The position numbers were made by a program, and so were the translations under genes. DNA of 64,000 bases. Source: Chloroflexota bacterium. GTDB taxonomy: Bacteria > Chloroflexota > UBA11872 > VXOZ01. Positions 26,416 to 34,393 of this stretch are shown here, one piece after another; position 1 is the first letter of the stretch, and every line of letters begins with the position of its first letter. The notes below the pieces were generated by a model that searched no databases, was not told the DNA's origin, and saw only the letters and a list, made by a program, of their open reading frames with translations. Location: assembly GCA_958295775.1 (NCBI GenBank), contig CATQHC010000002.1, positions 386,915-450,914 of the forward strand, in the 5' to 3' direction.

Positions 26416-28329
26416 CTAGTCCTGCGCGACTCCTACTTCGACTTTATCGATACGGATGGCGGCTGCCTTGAATTCGGCCGTGCCGGACTTCGGGTCGGTC
26501 GCGTCGATGGTGAGCTCGTTGGTTGCCACCTCGTTCGGGAAATGCGGGGTCATGAAGGCCAGTCCGGGGCGCAAGGTAGAATCAATACGTACCGGCGCCT
26601 CAACAGAACCGCGCCGCGAGCTCACCCGTACCGTCTCGCCCTCAGCAACGCCAAGTTTTCGCCCGTCCTCGGGCGAAAGGTCAATAGTTTCACGTCGGCG
26701 CAGGGGTGACGTGTAGCCGGCGGTTTGTACGCCGGTATTGAAAGAGTCCAAGCGGCGGCCCGTAGTCAAGCGGATGGGGAACCGGTCGTCGAGCCATTCC
26801 GCGGGTGGCTTGTATGCCACCGCGTGGAACGGCGCCCGCGGCCCTATCACGGGCCGCGCCCACAGCCTGCCGTGCAGATAGAGTTCTCCAGGATGAGACT
26901 CGTCATAGCACGGCCACTGAATGCCTCCCAATTGCTCAATGCGTTCGTAGCTCATGCCGGTATGAAAAGGGCTGAGGCTGCGCAGTTCGTCCCAAATGCT
27001 CTCTGCCACTGGCGGTCCCAAGTCTCCGCCCATCCGTGTAGCCAGGTCGCAGAGGATTGTAATGTCATCTTTCACACCTGGCGGGGCATCCAGCGCTCGG
27101 CGCACCCGTTGTACGCGCCGTTCGCTGTTGGTGACGGTACCGTCAGACTCACACCAACTCGCAGCCGCCGGCAGGACCACGTCGGCCATGGCTGCGGTCG
27201 CGTTCATGAGGACGTCCTGCACCACCAGTATCTCGAGGCCTTGCAGCAAGTTAATCGCCCGGTGTTGGTCTGCTTCCGATTGCGCGGGATTCTCACCAAT
27301 GACGTAAAGGGCGGTGAGTACCCCAAGTTCCATGGCGTCGAACATTTCACTCAGGTTCCAGCCCTTCTTGGCAGGAATTCGTTTGTGCCAGGCACGCTCG
27401 AACTTTTCGCGCAACGGCGCGTTCTCTACGTGTTGAAAGCCGGGCAGCCGGTCAGGCAACGCGCCCATATCGCCGCTGCCCTGGACGTTATTCTGTCCCC
27501 GCAGCGGATTGAGGCCCGATCCATACCGGCCCACATGCCCTGTAAGCAGGGCGAGGTTGATGATCGCCAGTACGTTATCAACCGCGTTGTGATGTTCGGT
27601 GATACCAAGCGTCCAACAGATCTGGGCGCGATCCGCACGTGCGTAGGTGTGCGCGGTCTCGCGAATTACCGCCGCCGGAACGCCAGTGATCTCCTCCGCA
27701 TACGTGAGCGTATACGGCTCCACAGCCGACCGGTACGCCGCGAAGTCACTCGTCGCGTTATCGATGAACTCCTCATTGGCGAGGCCGGCAGCGATAATTT
27801 CACGACCCATGGCATTGGCAAGAGCGATGTCGGCGCCCACGTCTACGCCCAGCCACACATCGGCCCACTGCGCCGAACTCGTGCGGCGCGGATCAATGAC
27901 ATAGAGTTTTGCGCCGTTGTGGACCCCTTTGAGGAGGTGATGGAAGAAGATCGGGTGTGTATCCCGCGCGTTCGATCCCCAAAGGAGGATTACATCGGTT
28001 TCCTCAATCTCGCGATAGGAACTCGTGCCGCCGCCTAGTCCGAAAACTGTCGCCAGACCGACGACGCTGGGCGCGTGTCAGGTGCGGTTACAGCTATCGA
28101 TGTTGTTGCACCCAATTACCGTACGCGTGAATTTCTGCGCGAGATAGTTGACTTCGTTGGTGGCTTTTGAGCAACTGAAGAGTCCGAAGGTGCGCGGCCC
28201 TCGTTTGTCTATCGCTGCCTGAAGGCCGGTGGTGGCTCGCTCAAGCGCCTCATCCCAACTTGCGGGACGAAGCGTTCCTCTATCCCGAACCAAGGGCTCT
28301 GTTAACCGCACTGCGTTGCGTTTGCCCAT
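26416..28329 (-). CDS. fdhA: Selenocysteine-containing formate dehydrogenase catalytic subunit (molybdopterin part, split alpha)
   Basis: A single 637-residue frame with an in-frame TGA at 28080-28078 read as selenocysteine (Sec84). Before it: GCNNIDSCNRT; after it: HAPSVVGLATVFG, the exact FdhA context in which Sec/Cys binds Mo and is followed by His. Beyond it the frame is open to 26416 with FdhA features: EETDVILLWGSNARDTHP, KLYVIDPRRTSSA, VIGENPAQSEADQH, VLPAAASWCESDGT and the C-terminal MopB domain (TGRRLDSFNTG). The protein lacks the N-terminal [4Fe-4S] domain, which is encoded separately at 23496-24506. The ATG at 28329 has AGAGG 8 bases upstream; a TTG at 28362 is an alternative. First gene of the FDH operon. 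Confidence 0.9.
28049..28080 (-). promoter_or_regulatory. Selenocysteine UGA codon with bacterial SECIS-like hairpin
   Basis: The UGA codon occupies 28080-28078 on the minus strand. Twelve bases later, GTCGTCGGTCTGGCGAC (28065-28049) folds into a six-pair stem (GUCGUC with GGCGAC, including one U-G pair) capped by GGUCU. E. coli fdhF has a hairpin with the same GGUCU core at a similar distance, where SelB binds. The pairing is seen in the sequence; the role follows from known bacterial SECIS elements. Confidence 0.82.
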
Positions 28330-28452
28330 ATATTCAACCTCTGGTGTCGGCTCTTTCTTCAACTGAGCGTTCCCAGTATATCAGGAATGTCCATGCTTGA
28401 AGTAGCTGCCCTGCCGTACCTGTGGCGCGCGCAATGATACGATACAGGCTGA

Positions 28453-29112
28453 ATGCCAGCTCGACTGAACGTGCATCTAGGCTGTTGGGAGGCCGGAGAG
28501 TTGGGTACAATCGGCGTCACAGGCCTGATACTGGCGGGTGGCAAAAGCAAGCGACTCGGTCAAGACAAGGCCTTGTTGCCCTGGCCGCGCGAAGATAGCC
28601 CGACGACACTGCTGCAGCATGTCAGCGCAGTCTTAGCCTCTGTGTGCGCCGACGTCATCGTCGTTGGCAATCGCACTGACCTCATCGGCTTCAATGTTGT
28701 GCCGGACGTGTCACCTGTTGGCTCGAGTCTTACAGGTCTCGTCAGCGGACTGGAGGCGGCGGAGACTCCGTTGGTGTTGGCTGTTGCCTGCGACATGCCC
28801 TTTCTCAATTTACCGTTGCTGCGGGCGCTCGTAGACTACGCCACGGAAGACTGGGACGTTGTTGCGCCGGTAGTCCGACACGAGCCGGAAGTCCTGCACA
28901 CGGTCTATCGTCGGCGTTGCCTCGCTGTGGCCGCGCAAATGCTGCAGACCGGAGACCTAAGGCTTGGGAGGTTGATCGATCAGCTCCAAGTGCGGAGAGT
29001 TTCTGTGCATGAATTACGTCGGTTTGACCCCGACCTCATCTCGATGTGCAACATCAACACGCCACAGGAGTTGGCTGAGGCCCGAAAGAAGGCGCGCTTG
29101 GACATGCGTTAG
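28453..29112 (+). CDS. mobA: Molybdenum cofactor guanylyltransferase
   Basis: MobA joins GMP to molybdopterin to make MGD, the cofactor of formate dehydrogenase. The protein shows the nucleotidyltransferase signature LILAGGKSKRLGQDKALLPW, the central VGNRTDL and PVGSSLTGLVSGL, and the metal-binding ACDMPFLNLPLL. The C-terminal NINTPQELAEA is typical. The start is uncertain: ATG 28453, GTG 28471 or TTG 28501 would all keep the conserved core, since the first ~20 residues look unconserved. It is divergent from fdhA. Confidence 0.92.
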   Translation: MPARLNVHLGCWEAGELGTIGVTGLILAGGKSKRLGQDKALLPWPREDSPTTLLQHVSAVLASVCADVIVVGNRTDLIGFNVVPDVSPVGSSLTGLVSGLEAAETPLVLAVACDMPFLNLPLLRALVDYATEDWDVVAPVVRHEPEVLHTVYRRRCLAVAAQMLQTGDLRLGRLIDQLQVRRVSVHELRRFDPDLISMCNINTPQELAEARKKARLDMR

Positions 29113-29201
29113 CATTCAGGTGTTACTTCAGGTCCTGCAAAAGGCCGAAAGTGCGCATGACATGTACTAAGCCGGCGGAGCCCTGCGCCTGACTGCAATC
29201 G

Positions 29202-30470
29202 CTAGTCGTCCGGGTCTGCAGGTGTCAGTGGCTTGACTCGCAGTGCGAGCCAAAGGGCCGCTAGCAGAAGCGCTCCGGCAGCGGCCGCAAAGACCGCGCG
29301 GATACCAAGAACAGCGCCAATGTAACCCCCGACGATAGGCCCAAACGCGTTGCCCAAGGCGGAGGCGCTCGCCGAAATGCCAAACGCAAGGCCGCGGCGT
29401 TCAGACGGTACGCTAAGTCCTACGGTCGCGCTGTAGGTCGGCGCCCAGATGCCGTTGCAGGCGCCGAGCAGGATGCGAACAATCCAAAGTTGCAGGAGAG
29501 TTGCGATAAGCGCATGACCGACGTTTGCGAGAGCGCTGCCGACTACCGCTACGATCAGCAACAGTCGAGCGCGGTGCGAGTCTATGAAGCGTCCTGTCAC
29601 CATTGAACAGAACGTTGCCACGACACCGGTTGTGGCGATAAGAAGCCCGGCGATTGTCGCCACGAATTCTTCCACATTGATCCCGGCGAAACTTGCAATT
29701 GCTGAAGTCGTGGCGACTTCAGCAACGAAGAGCGGAAAGATAGGCCGTGCCGCCATTATGGAAAACTGCACGACAAAAATCACCGGCGCTAACATGAGGA
29801 CCGTGCTGAGCATGCTGTTGCCCACCGGATTGCGGAGTTTCGGTAGCCGGAAGGCCGGGAGCGGCTGCTTCGCTTGCGGGGGTTCGTGTACCAGCGTGAA
29901 TACGGCGATTCCCGCGCCGAGGCAGACAAGACTCGTCGAAATGAACGCGATTCGGTAGCCTAATGTGTCAGCCAGCACGCCACCGGCAAAAGGACCGACC
30001 GTTGATCCTGCGAAGATTGACATTTGCAGAGAACCAAGCACTCGCCCGAGTTGCTCCCGGGGCGTGATGGAAGCGACGAGCGTGCTGATTGCGGTGGTGG
30101 TGCCGGAAAGCGACCCTTGGATCATGCGCAACACCAGAAGTTGCGGTGCGGACTGGGCGAGTCCCATGAGGAGAAGTGTAACGGTTGCTCCCAAGAAGGC
30201 GCGTTCTAACATGATCTTCTTGCCGTAGCGGTCGGCGAGCACGCCCCAGATCGGGGAGAATATAGCCATACTGATGCCGGCGCCGCCTGCAACAAATCCC
30301 GCCCACAGCGCGGCTTGGCGGGCATCCGGTATGCCAAGCTCAAGAATGTACAGTGGAATGAACGTAAGGCTGGAGCCAAACGCCGCCATAGCGGCGAATT
30401 GAGTAACCCAGAGAATTCGGACCGTTGTCTGCCAGCGGTAAGGTTGTTGCGTGGATTGCATACTCGTCAT
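29202..30470 (-). CDS. MFS transporter, multidrug-efflux-like
   Basis: An approximately 422-residue protein with about 12 hydrophobic segments in two halves. Typical MFS features are the loop 2-3 motif GVLADRYGKKIMLERA, a similar SMVTGRFIDSHRARLLL in the second half and repeated glycine-rich helices. It belongs to the drug/solute efflux type by appearance. The start is uncertain: the ATG at 30470 is used; ATG 30488 or a longer frame to 30584 is possible. The neighbouring GT9 gene is divergent. The substrate is unknown. Confidence 0.88.
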   Translation of the reverse strand: MTSMQSTQQPYRWQTTVRILWVTQFAAMAAFGSSLTFIPLYILELGIPDARQAALWAGFVAGGAGISMAIFSPIWGVLADRYGKKIMLERAFLGATVTLLLMGLAQSAPQLLVLRMIQGSLSGTTTAISTLVASITPREQLGRVLGSLQMSIFAGSTVGPFAGGVLADTLGYRIAFISTSLVCLGAGIAVFTLVHEPPQAKQPLPAFRLPKLRNPVGNSMLSTVLMLAPVIFVVQFSIMAARPIFPLFVAEVATTSAIASFAGINVEEFVATIAGLLIATTGVVATFCSMVTGRFIDSHRARLLLIVAVVGSALANVGHALIATLLQLWIVRILLGACNGIWAPTYSATVGLSVPSERRGLAFGISASASALGNAFGPIVGGYIGAVLGIRAVFAAAAGALLLAALWLALRVKPLTPADPDD

Positions 30471-30577
30471 GCTAAGGTCTTTTCGCATCGAGACGCAACT
30501 GGAGCAGTCTAGCGGGGCGGATAGACGCTGCGAACCGTATCCGTTTAGAATAAACGCGATACCTCTGCGAACAACGC

Positions 30578-31711
30578 ATGCCATGGCTTGGGACCCGGTT
30601 GCAGTATCCTGTGAATCCGTACGTCATTGAGCATTTCTCCCGTCTCATGCACGCGCTGCTGCGTACCGCGCCCACGGCGTCGCCCCACGCGTCCGAGTGC
30701 GCGAATGTGCTGGTGATCAAGCCCGCAAGCCTAGGCGATGTGCTGATGAGCACCGCCTTTCTTGCTTCTCTACGCGCGAATCTCCCCCATGCAAATATCA
30801 CGGTGCTGGCGACCGCGTGGGCCAAAGAAGCGTTGGCAGGAAACCCCCACTGCGACCGTATCCTAGATTCCGGTAGTGTGGGTTTTCCCGGGCGCTACGG
30901 GATTGGGGCGTATCGCGCGTGCCTTGCTCGACTGCGTAGTGAGCGCTATACACACTGTTTCGTGCTGGACCGTTCGCCGTTGATGGCATTGCTGCCGCGG
31001 CTGGCGGGTATTCCCTGGCGCGCCGGTCTTGACAGCGCCGGGCGCGGGATTGCGCTGCACGTTGGCGTGCCCTGTCCGGCAGACCGCCATGAAGTTGAGG
31101 TCTACTTAGAGGTGTTGCGGGCCATTGGCTACAGTGTGAGGGAGCCGCGTTTGCACTTCTTTCCCCAAGCTGACGATCGTGAGATGGTTAGCAAGCTGCT
31201 GATAGAGATCGAAATGGAGAATGCCAGTCCGCTCATTGCGTTGCACCCTGGCGGCGGCCAAAACCCCGGCCAAGAGCAGGTAAGCAAACGCTGGTCGAGC
31301 GGCAACTTCCAGTCTCTTGCGGTTCGCCTTTCACACACGCTTGGCGCATGCATTGTGCTCGTCGGGGGGCCGGACGACAAGCCAGTGGCGGCAGCTATTC
31401 GCAGCAGATCGAGTCCGCGCTTTGCGGACGTGGCCGGGCGGCTGACGTTTCCGCAACTCGGGGCGCTTCTCAAGCTTTGCCATCTCTTCATTGGCAATGA
31501 TTCCGCGCCGATGCATCTCGCCGCGGCGGTAGGCACGCCGGTGGTTGCGCTGTTCGGGCCCACCTCCCCGCAGCGCTATGGGCCGTACGGGTTAAAAAGC
31601 GCTGTCGTACAATTCGATCCACGTCAGGGAGAAGCGTCTAACAAGGGCGAGGTGGAGGCTGTGGTGACCGCAGCACACCAAGTCTTGAACCAGAATTCGC
31701 GCTCCGAATGA
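30578..31711 (+). CDS. Glycosyltransferase family 9 (heptosyltransferase-like)
   Basis: A 377-residue GT-B glycosyltransferase. LVIKPASLGDVLMSTAFLASLR is the family N-terminal motif, and IALHPGGGQNPG..KRWSSGNFQSLA plus LFIGNDSAPMHLAAAVGTPVVALFGPTSP are the donor-binding C-terminal motifs of ADP-heptose:LPS heptosyltransferases. Chloroflexota generally lack LPS, so the acceptor may be another surface glycan. The first ~30 residues are weakly conserved, so a start inside the frame (for example before MHALLRTAP) is possible. Confidence 0.92.
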   Translation: MPWLGTRLQYPVNPYVIEHFSRLMHALLRTAPTASPHASECANVLVIKPASLGDVLMSTAFLASLRANLPHANITVLATAWAKEALAGNPHCDRILDSGSVGFPGRYGIGAYRACLARLRSERYTHCFVLDRSPLMALLPRLAGIPWRAGLDSAGRGIALHVGVPCPADRHEVEVYLEVLRAIGYSVREPRLHFFPQADDREMVSKLLIEIEMENASPLIALHPGGGQNPGQEQVSKRWSSGNFQSLAVRLSHTLGACIVLVGGPDDKPVAAAIRSRSSPRFADVAGRLTFPQLGALLKLCHLFIGNDSAPMHLAAAVGTPVVALFGPTSPQRYGPYGLKSAVVQFDPRQGEASNKGEVEAVVTAAHQVLNQNSRSE

Positions 31712-31791
31712 GTAGGCGCCCGGGCTATCGTCATTAGGCTCTGTCTTTAAAGGCGAATGAGCGCGGCATAGACACGTGCAGTAAGTTCCCT

Positions 31792-31815
31792 GCCGCCTGA
31801 CTCATTGCAGGCGGC
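31792..31815. terminator. Hairpin between convergent genes
   Basis: GCCGCCTG (31792-31799) and CAGGCGGC (31808-31815) form a perfect 8-pair stem with an 8-base loop. It sits in the gap between the GT9 gene (+) and the Nif3-like gene (-). Neither side has a long T tract, so it may be a weak bidirectional terminator. Confidence 0.45.
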
Positions 31816-31867
31816 CCGGTGAAGACAGTTTTCGGAGCAGGCAACTCCCTTTGCTGGCGAAAAGAGT

Positions 31868-32629
31868 TCACAGCGGATTAGGCACATCCACGAATACCGT
31901 GCTGACTCCAAAGCGTTCCTCAAGCAAGCGCGCTACTGCTTGAACACCAAGCTTTTCGGTGTTGTAGTGGCCGGCGCCAATGAGATTGAGGGAGAGTTCG
32001 GCGGCCACGGCGGGGGCAGATTCACTCAATTCCCCGGTGAGAAAAGTGTCACAGCCCCGGTCCGCTGCCTCAATTAGGTAGGAGGGACGTCCAGCGCCGC
32101 CCGTCACCAATCCCAGGCGCGACGTGAGCGCCGCCCCTTCTGAGAAGAAGAAGGGCTTGCCCCCAAAGGCGCTGTGTACGCGGTTCGTTAGCTCTTCCCA
32201 TGAAAGCGGCTGGGGGAAGTCTCCGACGTAACCCACCATACCCAGCGGCGAATCCAGCTCAACCGGCGTCGCGCCAAGGGCTTTGAGACCAAGTACGTTG
32301 TTGCCGATTTCCGGGTGCTTATCCAGGCAGAGATGATATGCCAAGAGGCTCATGTCATGATGAAACAGCGACTCTAAACGGCCCCGCATGACGTTGCCGA
32401 CGACGCGGCTCTCGTTTTCCCAGAAGAGGCCGTGGTGCACGATAAGCATGTCGGCTTGTTGCGCCGCCGCTTGGGCAAAGCAGGCGAGAGAAGCGCTTAC
32501 CGCCACGGCTACGCGGCTCACCTCCGCCTTGCCGGTGACCTGCATGCCCATGGGGCCGTAGTCGCGCATGCCCTGAACGTCAAGGTAGTCGTCCAAGAAG
32601 GAGATGATTTCGTCGCGAGATGCTGCCAT
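31868..32629 (-). CDS. Nif3-like dinuclear metal centre protein
   Basis: A 253-residue protein of the Nif3/YbgI family. Metal ligands are in MLIVHHGLFWE, LAYHLCLDKH and, near the end, GAGHYNTEKLGV with conserved His and Glu. GDFPQPLSWEEL and LVTGGAGRPSYLIEAADRGCDTFLTGEL match the family core. It is sometimes annotated as GTP cyclohydrolase 1 type 2, but the true role is not established. The next gene, an MFS exporter, is on the same strand 52 bases upstream. Confidence 0.94.
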   Translation of the reverse strand: MAASRDEIISFLDDYLDVQGMRDYGPMGMQVTGKAEVSRVAVAVSASLACFAQAAAQQADMLIVHHGLFWENESRVVGNVMRGRLESLFHHDMSLLAYHLCLDKHPEIGNNVLGLKALGATPVELDSPLGMVGYVGDFPQPLSWEELTNRVHSAFGGKPFFFSEGAALTSRLGLVTGGAGRPSYLIEAADRGCDTFLTGELSESAPAVAAELSLNLIGAGHYNTEKLGVQAVARLLEERFGVSTVFVDVPNPL

Positions 32630-32681
32630 GCGTTTCGTTCTTCGAGCCGATTGCGCGTGCCCACGGGGGCGGGGCTGTTGC

Positions 32682-34001
32682 CTAAACGCTCTTCTCCGCG
32701 GCTGCAGTGCCGGTTTCCACGCTCAGGTCTTCTCTATGGTGCTGACCTTCGCGGATGTCACGGAAGAAAATGAACGCCGCACCCATGAAGATGACAATAC
32801 CCAAAGCGGCGAGGCTTGTCACTAGTGGTGCGCCCCAACTGTCCACGAGCATACCCAGAGGCAGCGTGAAGAGGGTCATCAGCGACCAATTCATCATGTA
32901 GATGCTCATGACACGCCCATAGTACGCTTCTTCCGTGCGCAGCATCAGCAAGGCGCTATTGAAGCCGGTGGATGCGTTTCCGGCAAAGCCGACCAGACCA
33001 ACGCAGACTAGGCTCAGGGTGAATGAGGCGCTGTTGGCAAACGCGATCAGCGTCAGACCAAAAACCCCACCCATTGCAAGCTGCAATATGTGGCTGTGCT
33101 TACTCTCCGCGAGCGGGGCAATTATGAGCGAGCCAAGGGTGCCGCCAATGCCCACTGCCGAATAGAGTAGTCCGAGCTCCACCGCGCCGACGTGAAGCAC
33201 ATCCGCTTGGAAGACCGGCAGGAAGGATTGCAGGGGCATGCCAAGTACTATAGGAACAAGCCCGAGCACGAGCAGGATGCGCAGCGGCCGCTGCAAGAAT
33301 ATGTAGCTGAAGCCGTCAATCATCTGCTGGCCGAATGCAACTTGGGTGCGGTCGCGGCTTTTCGCCAAGCTCTCAGGCAGGCGCAGCATCAGCAGCGTCG
33401 CGGCCACGTAGAAGATCGCTGAGATGTCGAAAGCCCCAGCCGTACCCAGCCACGGGATCGCGATAACCGTACCGGCGATTGCAGGAGCAATTACTGACAT
33501 CAGGTTGCGCCCTGAGTTTGTCAGGCCGATCGCGCTGGCAAGCAACGGTCTCCCAACCAAATGTGGGAGCGCGGAAGAGCGCGCCGGCATGTTGATGGTG
33601 AAGAGTATCCCTTGCAGAAAGCCAAAGAAGACGAGGTGCCAAATCTCGATCAGGTCGAGGTGAATGAGGACGGCGATGAGCAAGGATGACACCACCATGA
33701 AGACCTGGCTGTGGATGAGGATGAGGCGCCGGTTCATGATGTCGGCGAGCACGCCTCCCACAGGAGAAAGCAGCAGCATAGGGATTCCCGATGCCACCGT
33801 CACAATGCCGAGCACCGTGGCAGAGCCGGTTATCTCATAAGCAAGGTAGCCGCGAGAGACCATGCCCATGTACATGCCGATGTACGAAGCGAGCATGCCA
33901 ATCCAAAGGTCGCGAAACGTGACGACCCGCAACGACTCGAACATCCGGCCTGCGACGCGGATGCTGTTCTGCGACACGAGAGTTTTCCGTCTATTTGCCA
34001 C
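32682..34001 (-). CDS. MFS transporter, EntS-type (MFS_3)
   Basis: A 439-residue transporter with about 12 membrane helices. FESLRVVTFRDLWIGMLASYIGMYM at the N-terminus, GGVLADIMNRRLILIHSQ for the loop 2-3 motif, and the mid-protein LASAIGLTNSGRNLMSVIAPAIAG match the enterobactin-exporter-like MFS_3 group. The end is polar with many His/Glu residues. A GTG at 34001 is used; an internal ATG 19 codons later (MFESLR) is also plausible. The transported compound is unknown. Confidence 0.9.
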   Translation of the reverse strand: MANRRKTLVSQNSIRVAGRMFESLRVVTFRDLWIGMLASYIGMYMGMVSRGYLAYEITGSATVLGIVTVASGIPMLLLSPVGGVLADIMNRRLILIHSQVFMVVSSLLIAVLIHLDLIEIWHLVFFGFLQGILFTINMPARSSALPHLVGRPLLASAIGLTNSGRNLMSVIAPAIAGTVIAIPWLGTAGAFDISAIFYVAATLLMLRLPESLAKSRDRTQVAFGQQMIDGFSYIFLQRPLRILLVLGLVPIVLGMPLQSFLPVFQADVLHVGAVELGLLYSAVGIGGTLGSLIIAPLAESKHSHILQLAMGGVFGLTLIAFANSASFTLSLVCVGLVGFAGNASTGFNSALLMLRTEEAYYGRVMSIYMMNWSLMTLFTLPLGMLVDSWGAPLVTSLAALGIVIFMGAAFIFFRDIREGQHHREDLSVETGTAAAEKSV

Positions 34002-34393
34002 GCTCAGCCCTTGGACGCGCGTGTGTGCTGATGACCTTGCAAGCCACTGGTTTCAAATGGCAGATTCCCAATTGCGGCACGGTGCTACCACTTCTTAGAT
34101 TTACATAATAGTCTTGCTGCGGAGAATCCATATTCCACACAAATCACAAAACGCACTGCTGCCGGCGGCCTCAATCTTGACCGAGAGGGGGAGCCCTTTG
34201 GGCATCAGCGATTGCATCACTGATTATATGTACGGTACATCTTTCTACGAGTTCCTGCAATTGCTCTGAGCAGAACACAAGGCCCGGAATTCCGCCGGTT
34301 GTGCTCTGAACTCTGAGCGGCCCAAGGTCGGGCGTGCTATGTGCTACCATGCAGGCAGAATGTCGGTCGAATTAGGCAGATTGTTGGGTGTGA
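34002..34393. other. Divergent intergenic region with hairpin
   Basis: A 392-base gap between the MFS exporter (-) and the ECF-sigma fusion (+). It carries the hairpin at 34272-34307 and a direct repeat CTCTGAGC (34264-34271 and 34311-34318) around it. No gene is seen. Confidence 0.5.
34272..34307 (+). promoter_or_regulatory. Hairpin flanked by direct repeats upstream of the sigma-factor gene
   Basis: AGAACACAA (34272-34280) pairs with TTGTGCTCT (34299-34307) at 8 of 9 positions, and the loop contains the palindrome CGGAATTCCG (34285-34294). CTCTGAGC occurs on both sides. It lies about 90 bases before the start of the sigma-propeller gene, so it may be an operator or an RNA structure in the leader; the function is inferred only from position. 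Confidence 0.35.

Noticed and set aside
26725-28038. 437-residue plus-strand open frame opposite the formate dehydrogenase gene
   Set aside because: It lies antisense to clear FdhA coding sequence, has no family motif, and is a by-product of codon bias in the real gene.
28078-28080. TGA in fdhA as evidence of a pseudogene
   Set aside because: The position matches the Sec site, the frame is intact on both sides, and a SECIS-like hairpin follows; a random nonsense mutation is less likely.
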